Part shown: in pieces, positions 10,481-21,895 of the stretch
Layout: each line of letters opens with the position of its first letter
Numbering within the stretch: the first letter of the stretch is position 1
From: Achatina immaculata
Lineage: Eukaryota > Mollusca > Gastropoda > Stylommatophora > Achatinidae
Direction of reading: 5' to 3'
Assembly: GCA_009760885.1 (NCBI GenBank)
Contig: CM019700.1
Span: 2,048,405 to 2,112,404, forward strand
Length of the DNA: 64,000 bases
Notes under the pieces: model-generated
Databases searched by the model: none
Told to the model about the DNA's origin: nothing
The model's input: only the letters and a program-made list of their open reading frames with translations
Position numbers and translations under genes: made by a program

Positions 10481-11099
10481 ATAAAAAGAGCATCCTCCTC
10501 TCATTTGCGAGGAGACCTTCTTCCTCTTCTGTCTCCTCGAACAACAACATGCCTCAGAGGCACCTAATGGATATAGTGTTAGCCTCAGACAACCTAAAGG
10601 ACATAGTGTTAGCACCCATATTTTCTTGTACGTTTCGGCACATTAAGAGAGTGATGTGGTCAGTGTTAACATATGACCTGGCCACTTTCCTCCTCCCAGG
10701 CCAGATATTTCTACTGCACTGACAGGCAGCATGACCTGTCGCTCTAATCCCCACTGGTTCACGAGAGTCTACAGGCTGAGAAGAGCAAAGTCCTGACAGA
10801 AAATTTGAGGGGATGAGCTTTGAGCTGATGGTCAGAGAGGGATCTTGTTATCTCTAGCAATTCTGAGTGACTGTCAAATGTACATTTATCATTATTCTTC
10901 TCCCCCTCCCTTTTTTGCAAGCAAATCAAAAGAAAGAAGCTAATGCAACAAATGTAAAGATTTTCCTATGAAAGCTTTCGTATTACTTTTACTTTAACCT
11001 TTCAATCTTCTTCGGGCTTTAACATAATGTATCAGTTACTAAAGGTCTCAACTAATAAGGCTTTTTTTTCAAATAAGGAAATATTACAACCCCTATCGA
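10481..11099 (-). other. Motin intron sequence, no exon seen
   Basis: It holds the repeated element E leader at 10488-10550. The remainder has no recognised feature. Confidence 0.45.
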
Positions 11100-11335
11100 A
11101 GAGGGCGCTGTGGTGGTGGAGTGGATAGTGCATTGTCAATCATAATGTCCTTGCCTTGATTTCGCACTTGGGTTGAATTTTTTTTTTCTTTATGGACCGA
11201 CCGGCACTGGGGTCAGCCTGGCCAGAGGAAATGGGTTCCTGGGGTTTCCCTAGGAAGACAGAGGCAGCGAGGACATGTGCTATAGTGGCCAAGAAATGTG
11301 AAGGCACTAACACTTCACATCCTTATGGCATAGAT
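11100..11335 (+). mobile_element. Old SINE copy, tRNA-headed family
   Basis: The head (ggtggagtggatagtgc) looks like a decayed A box. The body (cagcctggccagaggaaatgggt, aggcactaacacttcac, ccttatggcatag) follows the order of the better copies at 25960-26219 and 48636-48888. The B box is degraded and I see no target duplication. Confidence 0.55.
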
Positions 11336-11424
11336 ATGACAAGGGGATAGATTCTCAATGAGGTCTTTGTTATTTCAATGACTACTGCTATTTACTCCCT
11401 TTAATTCTCTTGACTAGCTTTTAC

Positions 11425-12482
11425 CTTTGTGAGCTTTTACAGCTAACATCATGCATACAAATGCCAGGGCTAGATGCGCACAGTCTCAAATCAGGCCGTG
11501 ATCTGGGAACATCCATCTTATCCATCGCCTCATACGACCTGCACGAACGGATATCACCTCCTTTCTCTGGCGCTGGAGACGGGCTGGCAGTATTCCTGGA
11601 CAGTCCTGGATACTGCGGTGGGGGCGGGAGGTTTGTCAGGTACGAAAGGGTCTGGTTGTGGCTGGGCAGTGAGGAGCAGTAGGAGGAGTTACTCACACCA
11701 GGCTGGCTGTATATAATTGATGAGGAGGAGGAGGCAGTGAAACTAGTGTTGGATGAATGTGAGCTTGAGCCAGTGTCTTCTGAGCCTACAATCCAGTGAG
11801 TGTTCACGTATGGGTGCGGGTGATGATAGGTGGACACCGGAGGCACTCGGGGAGATAAATACTGATAACTGGAGGAGGATGGCAGTAAAGATGTTGCTGT
11901 AGTGCTCCCTCCTGTAGATGCCGCCCTGTCTGTCGCTGGAGTATAGGAAGAGTAACTTCCTGTGGAGCTGGACGAGACTAGAAGGGATTCTGTTTCTGAT
12001 CTAGAGTTTGAAGAAACATGTTCCCTGAATTTGGCCATGACCTCGGTCTGCTGCAGTGTGGCTCCTTGCCGAAGAAATGCCTGGTTACTCAACTGCCACT
12101 GGGGAACTGATAAACAACTTTGGGAAGTCATAGGAAGCCCAAGGTTATTCGAGGAAGAGATGGCAGCAGCCTGGTGATGATGTGGCGTTTGAGACCTGTC
12201 CTGTAAATATACCGCCGCAGGCACATTCAAAACATTGGCTCCAGAGAGCTTCCCTGACGAATCTAAAGCGCCGGCAGCCAGCCCCAGACGTTCTAAAATA
12301 CTGTAGCTATTGCTGTCTGTGCTCCCCAGGTCCAGCTGATAGCTGAAAGAGGTCTGGGTTTCTTCCCCCTGGGGCTCTTGCCGCTGGGAGGTGGCCAGGT
12401 TTTCAGTGGATGACAGCGAAACATCTGTGCTTGTTTCACTACCAGAGTAGCTCTGGCGAAACCCTGGCTGGTTGCTGTAAAC
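11425..12482 (-). CDS. Angiomotin homologue, large Ser-rich exon with PPQY motif
   Basis: A 1058-base minus-strand exon of 352 codons plus two bases. It is rich in Ser, Thr, Gln and His and has no TTG or ATG start of its own that is needed: the frame is open from the acceptor (tgatcccag before 12482, phase 0). It contains LPPPPQYPG at about 11603-11630, a PPxY motif that binds WW domains of Yorkie/YAP, Kibra or Nedd4-type ligases. In motins such motifs lie N-terminal to the coiled coil, as here. It carries no HxRxxS LATS-kinase site; that may lie in an unseen N-terminal exon. A TAA stop at 11421-11423 is avoided by a donor CAAAG|GTAAAA after 11425, and the phase then fits exon 9273-9129. A retained intron would give a truncated protein ending KSSQR. 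Confidence 0.87.
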
Positions 12483-13136
12483 CTGGGATCACACAAGAAC
12501 ATGAGTTTATTTTTATGATGAAACAATAGAGACAGCTGCAATATCTGAAGCTTTGTAACACACTAAAAGCGATCGGAACATTATCATTTCTACAAAAGAT
12601 TATAGGCTTGCCATTTCTTACAGAAGTGACCATAGCATAAATCTATTAATGGCACAGCGATAAGCTGTGGGTGGCTTATCAAAGGAAAATGAATGGGTTA
12701 CTCTCATGACTTGGTTATGCTCTAGTCAACCCTAACTGTAACACGGGGACCTGGCTCTTTTGTGTTAGGGAAAATATTTCCGAAAATAGAGAACATATTC
12801 CTGCAAAATGGGACACACACCAAGGCACACCACACATCACCATCATCACGTCTTTCCCTCCTACTTGTTCTGTCTCTTGTTTCTGATACTGATCAAGCTG
12901 CTTCTAGTTTAAATCTTGATGTTACCCACCAAACTGTACCACTGTCAGGAGAGATTGACATAGTGCTACAAGTCACATTTTTAAAACTTTATTTTTGCCT
13001 CATGTATCAAAATCAAGCCCACATTCAAGAAGAAAGTTTCAAGACTAAACCTGGCCTCCCTCTCCAGTAAAAGCATCATGCCTTTTAATAAGGTCTAAAA
13101 TCTTCTAATATCTTAATGCAATTTATTTTTCCATTA
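12483..13136 (-). other. Motin intron, no exon seen
   Basis: Unremarkable AT-rich sequence without recognised repeats or exons. Confidence 0.5.
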
Positions 13137-13799
13137 CATCTTTTTGTCCATTATTTCTCTTCATTATTACTTCTTTTTCCTGTTACTTCTCGTCCCTATC
13201 ACTTCTCTTTTCTGGTACTTCTCGTCCTTATTACTTCTCTTTCCTGTTACTTCTCTTACCTATTACTTCTCTTTCCTGTTACTTCTTGTCCCCTATTATT
13301 TCTCTTTCCTGTTACTTCTCTTACCTATTACTTCTCTTTCCTGTTACTTCTCTTACCTATTATTTCTCTTTCCTGTTACTTCTTGTCCCCTGTTATTTCT
13401 CTTTCCTGTTACTTCTCTTACCTATTACATCTCTTTCCTGTTACTTCTCTTACCTATTATTTCTCTTTCCCGTTACTTCTTGTCCCCTGTTATTTCTCTT
13501 TCCTGTTACTTCTCGTCCCCTATTATTTTTCTTTCCTGTTACTTCTCTTACCTATTACTTCTCGTCCCCTATTATTTCTCTTTCCTGTTACTTCTCGTCC
13601 TTATTACTTCTCTATCCTGTTACTTCTCTTACCTATTACTTCTCTTACCTATTACTTCTCTTTCCTGTTACTTCTCGTCCCCTATTATTTCTCTTTCCTG
13701 TTACTTCTCTTACCTATTACTTCTCTTTCCTGTTACTTCTCGTCCCCTATTATTTCTCTTTCCTGTTACTTCTCGTCCTTATTACTTCTCTTTCCCAAT
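13137..13799 (+). repeat. Pyrimidine-rich minisatellite in motin intron
   Basis: Units of 16-17 bases (cctgttacttctcttt, cctattacttctctta, cctattatttctcttt, cttgtcccctgtta) alternate irregularly. All three plus frames remain open over hundreds of bases and give meaningless Leu/Phe/Tyr/Ser peptides. On the motin transcript this is purine-rich. Confidence 0.95.
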
Positions 13800-13898
13800 A
13801 GTTCTCTCCACTAATACTAGTGATCACGTTAACTGGAAATTACCGATTCAAAAAGAGAAAAACCGAAACTTTTCGGGGCCGTTGTTTACCGTAACCAG

Positions 13899-13996
13899 TT
13901 CTCTCTCTCTCTCTCTCACTCACTCACTCACTCGCACGCACGCGCGCGCACACACACACGCACGCACGCACACACACGCACACACACACACACCCC
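13899..13996. repeat. (TC)n(CTCA)n(CACG)n(CA)n compound microsatellite
   Basis: Four simple repeats abut each other in one pyrimidine-to-CA run. Confidence 0.95.
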
Positions 13997-14169
13997 CGGT
14001 AAAAAGCAACCAGTGAAGTCGGGTGGAGGATAATCAGGCCAGCAAGTTGATTGATGATGCTCGGTTTGTATGGAGAAGAATCAGTCAGCTTTGACTTATT
14101 TCAGCATGTGAGCATTTTGTCAAGATTAATCACTGCTAATAGAGTAAGAAAAAAATATTCACATGAACA

Positions 14170-14575
14170 TTTACTTCATCTGGTAAGCCAGTCATCTGTG
14201 ATAAGCCTGACGTGGCTCCATTGTCCAGGGCATGCGGAGTACATGACAATGATGTGGCAGGCAGACTTGCAGGACAGGCAGACTGACAATGGACAAGGGG
14301 GTGGGGGCATGGGACATTACTAAAGCTGTACTGGACAGACTGCGGGAAAATGAATAACGGGAATGAAACAGTAAAGTAGATCTGAAGAGACTGCAGGAGC
14401 TAGGACAAATTAAAGGTGCTGGCAGGAAACCCAAACTGTGTGGCAGAAAACGCATCGAAACCAACACTTGACATGAGCTATCAGCAAACGTACTCTTTGG
14501 ATGGATCCTGCGGCACGCGGCGGGGCATATATGGGGTTGCCCCGAATGCAGTGAAGCCGGAGTATAAGTTCTGAA
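14170..14575 (+). mobile_element. LINE fragment with RNase H motif
   Basis: After correcting one frame change the plus strand reads WLHCPGHA then VHDNDVAGRLAGQAD, the RNase H block WxxGHxxxxxNxxAxxLA. Downstream text (ctgcaggagctaggacaaat, ccgaatgcagtgaagccgg) recurs at 56355-56560, so two copies of this tail exist. Stops and frame changes show it is inactive. Confidence 0.7.
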
Positions 14576-14755
14576 CTTTATTTTTCGCCGATGTTTGTTA
14601 AAAAAAAATGTTTAACTCTGCATTATAAAAAGGTAGAAAGTACCGAAAGTACGTCATGCAAGGCCAAAGACTGGCACAATTTTACCGGTTTCAAAAATTC
14701 CTGGCGCGACCACTGGTTACGTAAGGTAGTCTTACAAAAAAAAAGAAAAACTGAC

Positions 14756-14859
14756 CTGCTTAGAGTGACCTGGGTAAGGCGGAGGATCCCTGTAGTTCTG
14801 CATGTCAATCCATTGCAGACTTGTCAACAATCCTGAACCAACGTGCTCGTACACGCCCT
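14756..14859 (-). CDS. Angiomotin homologue, PPPY exon
   Basis: A minus-strand exon ending with MQNYRDPPPYPGHSKQ. PPPY is a second WW-binding PPxY motif, as expected upstream of the Ser-rich part of motins. The donor is AGCAG|GTCAGT and gives phase 0, exactly what exon 12482-11425 needs. Two acceptors are possible: tacag before 14859 (incoming phase 1) or tacagag before 14857 (incoming phase 0); the choice depends on which upstream exon is used. Confidence 0.82.
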
Positions 14860-16069
14860 CTGTATTACAATGTGACAGAAAGAAAAGACATTAAACAAGA
14901 ATATCACTTATAAATAAGTAACCATAACAGTAATTATTAATCTGTAACACCGTACACCAGAGATTACAGAAGAACTAATAAGAAAACTGAATGCTGGACA
15001 ATTAAACGAAAAAGAAAGATTAAAGAAAAAAAAGTTAAAGACTAAGACCTATGAGGGCAGCAGGGGAAGGAAATGACAAAAGAGTGTGAAACATATTATA
15101 GCAGTATGCTCTTGGCTTGGGGTTATAACCAGGATTGGTATTTAGGAAATAATTAATAGAGTGAGTACCCTTGTTTGAATGGTAGTTTGTTTGAGACCAT
15201 TGAGCGGGGGTATTGGAAAAACCGTGCAGCATGGAGAAAACTGAGTGGGTAGGGATAGTATAAATATCACTCACGATTAGTCAAGGGGGAGCCTTACTTG
15301 TTTGTTGTAGCAGGAGCCTTACTTGCTTGTTGTAACAGGAGCCTTACTTGTTTGTGTTGTAGGAAGAACCTTACTAGTTTGGATGTAGATGGAGTCTCAG
15401 TTTAGGAAGAGTTTCTTTTGTTAGTGGCAGGCTTTATGTAGTTGAGATGGAAGAATTAGGTTTTCTTGTGATGGCTGAGGTTTTTGGTGGAACGTTGTAA
15501 GTATGATTTTATGTCTATAAGGACACTGTAAGGTTTTCGCCCATATGGCGTAGAGTTTGCTCACGCCGGGCTTTGTCATTGTAACTTTTGTCGAGCCTGA
15601 TGGTTACGTTCCATCCTCATACATTCAGTCCTCATTTATTTCCCATCAATAAATTTGTGTGTCTGAATATATAAACTATACCACTGGCTTTGTTGGAACT
15701 CTCACTGTTTGACCAGTTTTGTTTGGTTGGAAGACTGCCAAGTTCAGTTAAGTTGTTGTATCAGTATTATTCTGTGGAGTTGAAAGCCTGGGAGTCTTGT
15801 TGGATTTTCTTAGTGTGTAACATAGAAAATTAGGTTGTTCTATAACACCAACAACAAGAAGAAATTTATAAGATGAAAACTGTACTCCACAAGAAGATTT
15901 AATCAACCCAATAGAAAACAATTTCAGATGTAGCCTAGAAAACCATTTCAGTTGGCGCCAATACTATTTCAGTGGTGCCTTAGAAATATAAATAGTAAAA
16001 TACTGTTACAATATGACTAACATGCATGAAGAAACTAAAAACAACAAAACAATAGTCAATAATATATAC
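14860..16069. other. Motin 5' intron, no exon seen
   Basis: A 31-bp repeat (gagccttacttgtttgttgt) occurs about three times at 15289-15392. The rest is AT-rich, without recognised features. Confidence 0.5.
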
Positions 16070-16386
16070 ATATATATAGTCAGTGAGTGTAGTGTGTAAA
16101 CTCTGAAGGCGCTAAAAACATTTGGTTAACTACATTACACGACCGGTAAAAACATTTGGTTAACTACATTCACGACCGGTAAAAACATTTGGTTAACTAC
16201 ATTACACGACCGGTAAAAACATTTGGTTAACTACATTACACGACCGGTAAAAACATTTGGTTAACTACATTATACGACCGGTAAAAACATTTGGTTAACT
16301 ACATTACACGACCGGTAAAAACATTTGGTTAACTACATTACACGACCGGTAAAAACATTTGGTTAACTACATTACACGACCGGTAA
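16070..16386 (+). repeat. 34-bp minisatellite grown from element F
   Basis: A single element F segment (16070-16140) leads into eight 34-bp units (aaaaacatttggttaac plus tacattacacgaccggt). One unit lacks two bases (about 16170). Units are almost identical, so the array is young. It ends exactly where the 30-bp array begins. Confidence 0.93.
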
Positions 16387-17225
16387 CCCGCGACAAAAGC
16401 TTGCGTTACAAAGTGTGGTGAGACAGAAACTTGCGTTACAAAGTGTGCCAAGACAGAAACTTGCGTTACAAAGTGTGCCAAGACAGAAACTTGCGTTACA
16501 AAGTGTGGCGAGACAGAAACTTGCGTTACAAAGTGTGGCGAGACAGAAACTTGCGTTACAAAGTGTGCCAAGACAGAAACTTGCGTTACAAAGTGTGGCG
16601 AGACAGAAAATTGCGTTACAAAGTATGCCAAGACAGGAACTTGCGTTACCCAGTGTACCGAGACAAAAACGTCCGTTACCCAGTGTGCCGAGACAGAAAC
16701 TTCCGTTACCCAGTGCGCCGAGACAAAAACTTCCATTACCCAGTGTGGCGAGACAGAAACTTCCGTTACCCAGTGCGCCGAGATACAAACTTGCGTTACC
16801 CAGTGTGCCGAGACAGAAACTTCCGTTACCCAATGCGCCGAGATACAAACTTGCGTTACCCAGTGTGCCGAGACAGAAACTTCCGTTACCCAGTGCGCCG
16901 AGATACAAACTTGGGTTACCCAGTGTGCCGAGACAGAAACTTCCGTTACCAAGTGCGCCGAGATACAAACTTGCGTTACCCAGTGTGCGAGACAGAAACT
17001 TCCGTTACCCAGTGCACCGAGATACAAATATGCGTTACCCAGTGTGCCGAGACAGAAACTTCCCTTACCCAGTGCGCCGAGATACAAACATGCGTTACCC
17101 AGTGTGCCGAGACAGAAACTTCTGTTACTCAGTGTGCCGAGAAAGAAACTTCCGTTACCCAGTGCGCCGAGATACAAACTTGCGTTACCCAGTGTGCCGA
17201 GATAGAAACTTGCGCTACCCGAAGT
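16387..17225 (+). repeat. 30-bp minisatellite with emerging 60-bp higher-order unit
   Basis: About 28 units. The first third uses acttgcgttacaaagtgtg; the later part uses tacccagtg with alternating gagacagaaacttcc and gagatacaaacttgc monomers, giving a 60-bp unit. Because 30 is divisible by three, several frames on both strands stay open for 270-300 codons; these are not genes. A one-base loss at about 16988 shifts phase. Confidence 0.95.
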
Positions 17226-18473
17226 GCCGTAATCTGTAAAAGTTTAGGAACTATTGAGCTAGAGGGCCAGCTCTACTCTGGACAGGTGTTGAGTTCATCA
17301 ACAGATTCCAATGCTATTGGAAATTGCATACACTGAAATAACACAAGGAGGAGATTAGGCGCTCTGCGGATTTGCCCTGAGTGCAGTCACCATAAATCCA
17401 TGAAGACTAACCTCTATCCGGAGGTTGAGATTTGTATCATTTTGTTGAAATTATTCCCCATTTATCCACTAATTTTCAATTGAACTTATTTTTGTCAAAA
17501 AAAAAAGCATCTACTTTCCTCTTAACTTTACTTTTTTTGTTAAAGCAATCACCGTACGTGTACACAGCGATGATATAAATGAGGAATAAATGTGTTTTAA
17601 CACTGGCTGTAATCAACGTGCGTGATTGTTAGTTCTACCGTATGTTTTATTTACGTATACTGTTGAATGTAAGGATAACATGTTATATGTTAATGTTTTC
17701 AATTCACATTTAGTACTAATTTTTATAGGCTGTAATGCTAATACCATACCTATGTTGAAGAACTCCGTTGTAATCAGACTGAAGATGAATGACAATGTCA
17801 AACAGGTCTACATAACCGACTTTTAACCCTCTGAAAAGTTTGTAGTCACCTTCATGCCCCTTGGCATAAGGGCGTCCAGGGAAATGAAAGAGCTGTTAGG
17901 CTGACTGGCTCTGACATTACTGCAGATGGACAACCACTGGATGGAGCTGACATTATTAACGCGCTAAGGATGACGGGCAGAGAGGACTCTCAGAGCAGCG
18001 AATCCACATCGTAGCTTAGACTGAGAGACTTTGGAGTGCAGACTGGCACGGCCAGAAACAAGAGGCACGCTGGGCGCGTGAGAAGACTTGTCAACCAACA
18101 CAGAAAGGGCAGCATCAGCCGTGGGATGCTGATAGATCTCACTGCTTTTTTTTTGGGGGGGGGGAGGGGGTGGAGGTAGGCGGGTTGGTATCTGGCCATT
18201 TATGGAAATGTCCGGAGTGCAATGATAAACCATAAATCCTTACAAAACAGCCTTTTTATTCGTTCGTTCTCATCACGAACCCCCCCCCCCCCCCCAACCC
18301 ACACACAAGCTGCTCCAATGTTTCATTATTTCTGGTAAAAATGAAAATTAGTTTTTTTTTTCATGATCTGTTGAACTTCGTTATCTTTTGTAAGGTGGTC
18401 AACGGATTCAAGAGAGAATGCATGCAGAATCACGTGTAACCCCATATAAAATGCCCAGGTGAAATATACTCAC
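17226..18473. other. No gene seen
   Basis: Bases 18193-18224 (tgtccggagtgcaatgataa) resemble, in reverse, the tgcactccggacac stretch at 31238 and 32920, suggesting another small dispersed family. G-runs at 18156-18170 and C-runs at 18280-18294 are present. Confidence 0.4.
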
Positions 18474-18617
18474 CTGTATTAATACCTCTACTGTGGGATC
18501 AATATGCCAAACCTGTGACTCTTGAACGGTTTTTCTACTGTCCGATTCCTTCATTAATGGTGCATATCTACTGCTTCCCACTCCACATAAAATTCTATCC
18601 GACTCCACAGACCAGCT
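18474..18617 (-). CDS. Candidate upstream exon of the motin gene
   Basis: A 144-base minus-strand open segment (48 codons, phase 0 at both ends) ending HIDPTVEVLIQ at a consensus donor ACAG|GTGAGT. The acceptor would be agtttag before 18617, behind a ttttctttctttctttg tract. It could join the 14857 acceptor in frame. I recognise no motin motif in its peptide, so it may be a lineage-specific exon or chance. Confidence 0.35.
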
Positions 18618-18789
18618 CTAAACTGTCTTCAAGTATAACAAAGAAAGAAAGAAAATACAAAGCAGGGCCTCGTGTGTTGGTTACAGTGTTTATTACCAGC
18701 CCAGAAGAACACAGTAGTCCAGTGCTACACTGAGTCAATTTTATTCTGCGAATATGACCAATGAAGTATAACACCAACTGGAAACCACT

Positions 18790-19100
18790 GAAATGTTGTT
18801 ACTTAGACGAACGCTAAGAATACCATGGACAGCAAAGAAGTCAAATGAGGAGGTTCTGAGAGAGGCCGGAGAGATGAGGCCAAGTAATAACAAAAGTCAG
18901 AAAAAGACATTCCAGATTCATAGGGACACATTCTACGGCGAAGCAGGCTAAAATTCTTCGTAACAACGGGAAAGATGGAGTGCAAAGGAGATCAAGAAGA
19001 CATAGAGAGAAAATACTGGGAGGACAAGATGGCACAGACAGAGCACCAGCACAGCTTATACTCGGCACTCGCATCAGAGAACTGCGCCAAAACGTAGACA
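18790..19100 (+). mobile_element. LINE family A remnant
   Basis: The plus strand reads RRTLRIPWTAKKSNEEVLRE, matching the tail peptide RRMLKVPWTTKKTNEEVLRE on the minus strand at 26713-26976. Multiple stops and shifts follow, and it ends in a (gaca)n tract. Confidence 0.75.
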
Positions 19101-21895
19101 GACGGACGGACAGACAGACACAAGCCCACACTCCTGACACCTAACAACATTTTTCTGTAACAAATTTAAACAAATATCCTTTAAGCTTCAAACCGCAGCT
19201 AATGATAGTATTATAAGGTGGACAGATGGGATAAAATATATCATACAGAGACCCAATGTGACAGTATATCAGGCCGCACGCCGTGCATTAGACAAGAGAT
19301 AAAACTTCACCAACTGCGGTATTAGACATGGTGCTGCAAACAACAGACAAACGAAATACAGACATCTGAAAATACTTTCACACAATCCTCACACAATGTA
19401 TTTATGGCTCGCAGTAATAAGAGCGAAATCCTTTAAGTGCACACATACACATACAAAAAATTCCGACGTTAACAGCAAAAATGAGCCATAATTTTTCACC
19501 AAGTCACATTAATTGCTACCCACAAACCCACCGCATTCCTGGAGTTACACAAAGACCTCTCTAATCCCAAATGTGTACAGGGCTTTGGGGGGGGGTGGGG
19601 GGCTTTCCTGCCAAAAAGATGCAAAGGTAAATGAAATATCATCTCAGAAACTTGGGTCTAACCCACCCCCCCCCACCACCTTTTTTTTTGTTTGCAAAAT
19701 CCCAGTGGAGTGACAAATTCTAACTTGTCACATTCCAACACTTTTCACATCACCTTCCTGAGACGGTTCACGCTCTAACAGAAGAATGCGGCTTTATTTA
19801 GCCGCTGGGACAGGGCTGAAATATTATTATAAACATACAAACAATAACGGATTAATCACCACCCAGGTCTCCAGGCTAAGCTTAATAAGGGCCGCCGGTC
19901 CGTGTGACCTTTACCTTTCGCCTCCTGATAAAAAAAAAAAAAAAACTCATAAAACAACAATCGACGTCAAGGCGAGTTTTTTTGACGCTGAACCTCTGAC
20001 CTTCTTGGCTAAAGCCCATTCAGCAAATGCATCTTGGGCCACAGATTCAGAAAGAGTGGTCAGAAACGCCCGCATCATTACGAGGAGAAAAAGGACAACC
20101 AGAAACATCAACAATTTATTACGCTTCAAAGAGACATCGCTCTGGTGCCAGAATTAGCCAAAAGATCCCGCCAAGGAACGCCCTACGGGTCATCTGGAAC
20201 GGACTGATCAGATGTATACTATAGAAATAGGTAAAATTTTAAAAAAATTAAACACATAAAACAGGAGCAGGCAGTGCTCACACGCCCACTAAACAGAGGC
20301 ACAGCCGAGGGCGTTCATCGGCTAAACAAGAAGAGAGGAAAAGGATGTATCTGTCACGGTCCCTGACTGTTGATCCCGTGCGCCGTTCTTTACTGATCTG
20401 AGTTTTCTCTCTACACGTATTCTTGTTTCTTTGTCATCGTAGTTAAAAACGTTTCAAAATTTAGGAAGATTTCCTTCACAAATGATTGTTGGATCAACCT
20501 TTCCGTTCTTGCCGGTATAGTGTAATAATATCGTGCGTATATACATATATTAACACAGCGATGACTGAGAATGCAGATTATGTTATGTAAACATGGAGCT
20601 GTGACATCGGAGATGACCTTGGTGTAATCTGTCTGACAGTTGCTGGAGATGGTCTGGAATTCTTGAAATATAAGTCTGGAGTTTGGGGTTTCACAGCAGC
20701 TAAGTCGTTCATTTGTGTGAAACAAACACCCCCCCCCCCAAATCCACCCCCACAAAACCAGCATTCAAGGGATACGTGACAAGGAAGACATAGCAGCCTA
20801 GTAAAGGGGAGGAAGGTACTCATGTTTCTCTATAATCGATCCCTGATATTTTCCATGAGCTTATGTCTTTCTATCAAGTCATCGTCTTAAGCCAACTATA
20901 ATCTTATCCGGTCTTTCTATTTGTCTTTCCTGCTGTTAGAGCACCTAGAAAGATCTCTCTTTCTCATTAAAGTCATTTGAATGTTCGTTGTCTTTTTAAA
21001 ATACGGTTTTAATTCAATTCTTTTTTTTTTATTATTGACTGATCTTAAGTTGGGACGTACCCATATCTTCTCCGCTGCCCGTTCCAGTAACCAATGTAAG
21101 GTTTGTGTACTGAATATCCCTGTCATGTGTTCACTGTGGGTTCTTCGCTTCCGTCCACAGAGGGGAGCTTATCCTTCCCTCATGTTGCTTCACTCTCACT
21201 TCCTTCATTCTGTGGATGTAGAGGGTTATACTCTTATTTCAACTCTACCTCCCCGCACAATTTGTCCATAACGGCCTTCGAGATGCCTGATTTTTCCAGT
21301 TTTAACACACCATGCCTGGGAATCCTGCCCAGTAGCCGAGTCTGCCTGCTCATCCTGCATGCCTGGGACAGTAGATCAATGTGAGGCCTGCAACTTAAAG
21401 AGTGTGAGACGGCTGGTCCAATACCTGCGAAGCATATTTTCTGGAGCATGTTCTGGCACTCACTCACTATGACATCACGGTGTTATTTACTGTTCACCCT
21501 GCCACGCGATTCAGTTTCCTCGCTTCTGTCATCTTAACCGGTCTTGGTACCCTCAGCGCTATTTCGTGAAAGGACATTCTGGCACTGCTCGGTTTACAGT
21601 CTACACCAAGATAGGCTCAGTATAGAATCTTACAACTCTTCGTTTTTTTTCTTCCTTCCCCTAATATTCACAGCAAAGAATGATTACACGAGCTATTTTT
21701 TTTCTTCACTGTCTTGAATAACGATGGCACAGCATATTAGACCCAAGGAAATCTGTAACACTGAAACAGAATTCCACTATCAAAGAGAAAGACGGTCACT
21801 ACTTTCTACGAGCAATCTTCAGAGCTCATCAAGCTTTGGGAGAAGGTTCATCTGAGCTTTCTGTGTCAAATTAACTCAGCGCCACTGTTGTCACT
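19101..21895. other. No gene seen
   Basis: Almost 2.8 kb without recognised genes or transposons. It holds homopolymer runs (G 19590-19598, C 19670-19678, A 19930-19944, C 20729-20739). Open frames are short and without familiar content. Confidence 0.45.

Noticed and set aside
13116..14016. Leu/Phe/Ser-rich membrane-like protein of up to 290 residues
   Set aside because: Pyrimidine-rich repeat, open in all three plus frames; hydrophobicity is a base-composition effect.
16338..17336. Frames of 270-300 codons on both strands (RDRNLRYPVC and WVTQVSVSAH repeats)
   Set aside because: Product of the 30-bp array; both strands are equally open and there is no start or splice context.
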